A stretch of DNA of 9,552 bases from Sulfurimonas sp. (GTDB lineage Bacteria; Campylobacterota; Campylobacteria; Campylobacterales; Sulfurimonadaceae), in contig JALTUB010000010.1 of the NCBI GenBank assembly GCA_027047745.1, positions 1 through 9,552 of the forward strand, read 5' to 3'. This document shows, piece after piece, positions 7,084 through 9,552 of the stretch. The notes beneath the pieces were generated by a model. The model ran no database searches, was not told the DNA's origin, and was given only the letters and a program-made list of their open reading frames with translations. The position numbers were made by a program, and so were the translations under genes. Within the stretch, counting starts at the first letter, position 1, and every line of letters starts with the position of its first letter.

Positions 7084-8972
7084 TGAAAAAACTAGATATG
7101 AAAACAACTGAAGTTACTGAAGAAAATATTGATAAATTAGCAGCTTTATTTCCTCATTGTATTACTGAAGTACAAGAGGAAGATGGGACAATAACAAGAG
7201 GTGTTGATTTTAATCTACTGAAACAAGAATTTTCAAATGCTGTAGTAGATGGTCCTCGTGAAAGCTATACAATCAATTGGCCAGGAAAGAAAGCTTCATT
7301 ACTCAGTGCAAACACTCCAATAAACAAAACACTTAGACCTTGCCGTGAAGAGAGTGTTGATTTTGACACTACAGAAAATCTCTATATTGAGGGAGATAAT
7401 CTTGAAGCTTTAAAACTTTTACAAGAGAGTTATTTAGGCAAAGTGAAAATGATTTATATTGATCCTCCTTACAATACTGGTAAGGATTTTGTATATAAAG
7501 ATAACTATACTCGAAGCAGGGAAGAAGAACTTGAAGAGAGTGGTCAAAGGGATAGTGAAGGTGGTCGCTTGATCGCAAATACAGAATCTAATGGGCGGTA
7601 TCATTCTGACTGGATGAGTATGATGTATCCACGATTAAAACTAGCAAGAAATTTATTGAAAGATACGGGCTCTATCTTTATTAGTATTGATGATAATGAA
7701 GTTTCTAATTTAAGAAAAATATGTGATGAAATATTTGGAGGAGATAATTTTGTTTCAAATATTATCTGGCAAAAGAAGTATTCTAAACAAAATGATAGTA
7801 AAACATTAAGTAATACACATGATCATATTCTTTTATACTCAAAGAAAAAGGAACTTTGGACTCCTGGAAAAATTGATAGAAAAGAAGATCAATTAAAGGG
7901 GTATAAAAATATTGACAATGATGAAAGAGGAAGATGGCAGTCTGTTGTATATACCTGTAACAAAACACGTGCTCAACGACCTAACTTGTATTATCCAATA
8001 GTTAATCCATATACAGGAAAAGAAATATATCCAAATGAAAATAGAGTGTGGGCATATGAAAAATCTAGAACAAAGAAAATGTTAGATGAAAATCGTTTAT
8101 GGTGGGGAATAGATGGGAAACTAGAAAAGCCTAGATTAAAAACTTTTTTAAATGAAGTTGGTTTGGGGTTGGTACCTGATACATTATGGTTAAGAACAGA
8201 GGTTGGCGATACACAAGATTCAGCTAGAGAGATTTTATCTTTATTTGATACACCAGTATTTGATACACCTAAGCCAACAAAGCTTATTGAGAGGCAATTA
8301 AATATAGGAACTAATGAAAATGATATTGTATTGGATTTCTTTAGTGGTTCCTCAACTACAGCTCATGCAGTAATGAAGCTAAATGCAAATAGTAATAGTA
8401 AGAGAAAGTATATTTGTATTCAATTAGCAGAAAAAACAAATGAAAAAAGTGATGGGTTTAAATCAGGTTACAAAACTATCGCAGAAATAGGGAAAGAACG
8501 CATCCGTCGTGCAGGTAAAAAAATAAAAGAAGATAATGCAGATAAAGAAGGTATAGACGATTTAGATATAGGTTTTAGAGTCCTAAAAATAGATAACTCA
8601 AACATGAAAGATGTTTATTACACTCCAGATCAAATGAGCCAATCCCTACTGGATACTCAAGAACAAAATATAAAAGAAGATAGAACAGCAGAAGATTTAC
8701 TCTTTCAAGTCCTTCTGGACTGGGGTGTAGATTTAGCATTACCTATAAAGAAAGAGAGAATCAATAATAAAGAAGTTTATTTTGTGGATGAAGATACTTT
8801 AGCTGCATGCTTTGAAGATGATTTAGATGAAGCATTTGTAAGAGAACTTGCAAAACGAAAAATAATGCGTGTAGTTTTTAAAGAAAGTGGATTTAAAAGT
8901 GATGAAATGAAGATTAATATTGAACAGATATTTACTCAATTATCTCCAGATACTGAAGTAAGAGGTATATAA
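7083..8972 (+). CDS. mod: Type III restriction-modification DNA adenine methyltransferase (Mod), copy 2
   Basis: A 629-residue full-length paralogue of the gene before it, sharing domain order: a conserved N-terminal domain, motif IV DPPYNTG (127-133), a divergent target-recognition region (about 229-409), motif I DFFSGSSTT (418-426) and a Res-contacting C-terminal part. The third Gly of motif I is Ser here (GSS against GSG). Ser or Ala at that place is common in type III Mods as I recall them, so activity is still expected. The start overlaps the copy 1 stop by one base and no strong ribosome site precedes it, so translation probably depends on copy 1. The res gene starts two bases after the stop. 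Likely product: a second specificity subunit able to pair with the same Res. Methylase identity is firm; the different specificity is inferred from the central divergence. Confidence 0.95.
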   Translation: MKKLDMKTTEVTEENIDKLAALFPHCITEVQEEDGTITRGVDFNLLKQEFSNAVVDGPRESYTINWPGKKASLLSANTPINKTLRPCREESVDFDTTENLYIEGDNLEALKLLQESYLGKVKMIYIDPPYNTGKDFVYKDNYTRSREEELEESGQRDSEGGRLIANTESNGRYHSDWMSMMYPRLKLARNLLKDTGSIFISIDDNEVSNLRKICDEIFGGDNFVSNIIWQKKYSKQNDSKTLSNTHDHILLYSKKKELWTPGKIDRKEDQLKGYKNIDNDERGRWQSVVYTCNKTRAQRPNLYYPIVNPYTGKEIYPNENRVWAYEKSRTKKMLDENRLWWGIDGKLEKPRLKTFLNEVGLGLVPDTLWLRTEVGDTQDSAREILSLFDTPVFDTPKPTKLIERQLNIGTNENDIVLDFFSGSSTTAHAVMKLNANSNSKRKYICIQLAEKTNEKSDGFKSGYKTIAEIGKERIRRAGKKIKEDNADKEGIDDLDIGFRVLKIDNSNMKDVYYTPDQMSQSLLDTQEQNIKEDRTAEDLLFQVLLDWGVDLALPIKKERINNKEVYFVDEDTLAACFEDDLDEAFVRELAKRKIMRVVFKESGFKSDEMKINIEQIFTQLSPDTEVRGI

Positions 8973-8974
8973 AT

Positions 8975-9469
8975 ATGTCAGAAATGAAAATAAAGTTTAA
9001 AAAGCAGCAGTATCAAAGTGATGCAGTTGCTTCTGTAGTTGACTGTTTTAAGGGACAGATTAAAAGTAGTGGTATCTCTTATAGAATTGATCCAGGTAAA
9101 CAAGTTGAGCAGAAAGGGCAAGCAGGTCTTTTTGATGAAGTAGTTGAAGATTCAGGGTTTAAAAATAGTGACCTAAGTATTACAAATATAGAGATATTAA
9201 ACAACATAAAAACTATACAACAAAATCAGAATCTACCTATATCAGAAAACTTAGTAAGCACCTCTGTATGTTCTGTTAATCTTGATGTAGAGATGGAAAC
9301 AGGTACAGGTAAAACATATGTATATGTTAAAACTATGTTTGAGATGTATGAGAAGTATGGATGGAGTAAATTCATCATCGTTGTGCCTAGTATTGCTATT
9401 CGTGAAGGAATATACCAGTCTATAGAGAGACCACTGCACAACCAACTAAACATCACTCCTATCCAATAA
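8975..9469 (+). CDS. res: Type III restriction subunit Res, N-terminal fragment (probably disrupted)
   Basis: Encodes 164 residues, whereas Res proteins usually have about 900-1000. The visible part matches the family start: KIKFKKQQYQSDAVASVV, a long linker, then motif I EMETGTGKTYVYVKTM (Walker A GTGKT at residues 110-114) and KFIIVVPSIAIREGIYQSI (about 132-150). Res normally continues with a segment like EITQDHF, but here the text becomes ERPLHNQLNITPIQ and stops. The break therefore lies near 9425-9433. Helicase motifs II-VI and the C-terminal PD-(D/E)XK endonuclease are absent, so this fragment cannot cut DNA. It starts two bases after mod copy 2, with AGAGG at 8961-8965 as ribosome site. 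Neither alternative frame past the break resumes Res-like sequence, so a simple frameshift is unlikely and an insertion is the better explanation. Confidence 0.85.
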   Translation: MSEMKIKFKKQQYQSDAVASVVDCFKGQIKSSGISYRIDPGKQVEQKGQAGLFDEVVEDSGFKNSDLSITNIEILNNIKTIQQNQNLPISENLVSTSVCSVNLDVEMETGTGKTYVYVKTMFEMYEKYGWSKFIIVVPSIAIREGIYQSIERPLHNQLNITPIQ

Positions 9470-9552
9470 ACCTAATTTTTAAAAAATATTTCTTGTCTCA
9501 AAGCTAAAAATCCATTTTGATCTCTATTTTTTACTGATATTAGTCCATTTTT
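9428..9552. mobile_element. Possible end of an insertion sequence interrupting res
   Basis: From about 9428 the sequence no longer resembles res. It begins GAGACCACTGCACAACC (from about 9427-9429), which has the look of a terminal inverted repeat of IS5/IS1182-like elements as I remember them. A minus-strand frame runs in from the right edge and stops just inside this end, as a transposase often does. Only about 125 bases are visible, and neither the other end nor a target duplication can be seen, so family assignment is not possible. Confidence 0.4.
9472..9552 (-). CDS. C-terminal end of an unidentified minus-strand protein, perhaps a transposase
   Basis: Read from the right edge, 26 codons are open and end at a TAG at 9474-9472; the tail reads LISVKNRDQNGFLALRQEIF plus four residues. 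It is too short to recognise. Its orientation against all other genes and its position at the res break suggest it belongs to an inserted element. It could also be a chance open frame. Confidence 0.25.
   Translation of the reverse strand, partial: KNGLISVKNRDQNGFLALRQEIFFKN

Noticed and set aside
8331..8360. Gly-to-Ser change in AdoMet motif I of Mod copy 2 as a sign of inactivation
   Set aside because: GSS and GSA variants at this place are, from memory, normal in active type III Mods, and the rest of the gene is intact.
5200..8972. Phase-variable mod genes (phasevarion) driven by simple repeats
   Set aside because: I see no long homopolymer or tetranucleotide repeat tract in either gene; any switching would have to come from recombination.
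2..9469. DISARM-like system (SNF2 helicase plus methylase)
   Set aside because: No DUF1998 protein or PLD gene and no DrmA-like helicase is present; the methylases are clear type III Mods.
9425..9480. Simple frameshift or nonsense mutation as the cause of the res truncation
   Set aside because: Neither other plus frame resumes Res-like sequence after the break; the +2 frame runs on without similarity and stops near 9505.
1..9552. CRISPR array, tRNA or rRNA gene
   Set aside because: No spaced short repeats and no RNA-gene-like sequence was seen; nearly every base is coding.

Overview
The window is a tightly packed, one-strand defence island. It has low G+C, arginine is mostly AGA and lysine AAA, and the Shine-Dalgarno sites are of AGGA/GGAG type. 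Together with the restriction-linked rlo genes, first named in Campylobacter, this suggests a Campylobacterota member (Sulfurimonas, Arcobacter or Sulfurovum-like). That placement is an inference; no taxonomic marker gene is present. Both ends cut through genes: the left edge lies inside a helicase gene, and the right edge lies just inside what may be an insertion element. The window could therefore be a whole draft contig that ends at a repeat.

Layout, all on +: (1) the 3' part of a large SNF2/DEAD-like helicase (2-2467), whose ATP-binding motif lies upstream of the first ATG in the window; (2) a DUF4391-type protein with a charged coiled-coil tail (2467-3138); (3) a 92-bp gap, the only real intergenic space, with a plausible promoter; (4) an RloA-like ATPase (3231-4523) and RloB (4523-5188), an ATPase/Toprim pair of the AbiL type; (5) two tandem type III Mod adenine methyltransferases (about 5200-7083 and 7083-8972) with nearly identical ends and different centres; (6) the first 150 or so residues of a type III Res subunit (8975-9469), which loses family similarity about 40 bp before an early stop. 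A minus-strand reading frame enters from the right edge and ends at 9472, which fits an insertion into res.

The helicase, DUF4391 protein, Mod and Res look like a type III-like restriction system with an accessory helicase module. RloAB sits inside it like a cassette with its own promoter. The two Mods probably recognise different DNA sites through their divergent central domains while sharing the regions that contact Res. If res is truly broken and no other Res copy exists, the Mods would act as orphan methyltransferases, and RloAB, with or without the SNF2 helicase, would be the remaining effectors. The neighbouring genes are linked by three one-base TAATG stop/start overlaps and gaps of 2 and 8 bp, so the island is probably read as one or two operons. 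There is no gene-free stretch over 300 bases.
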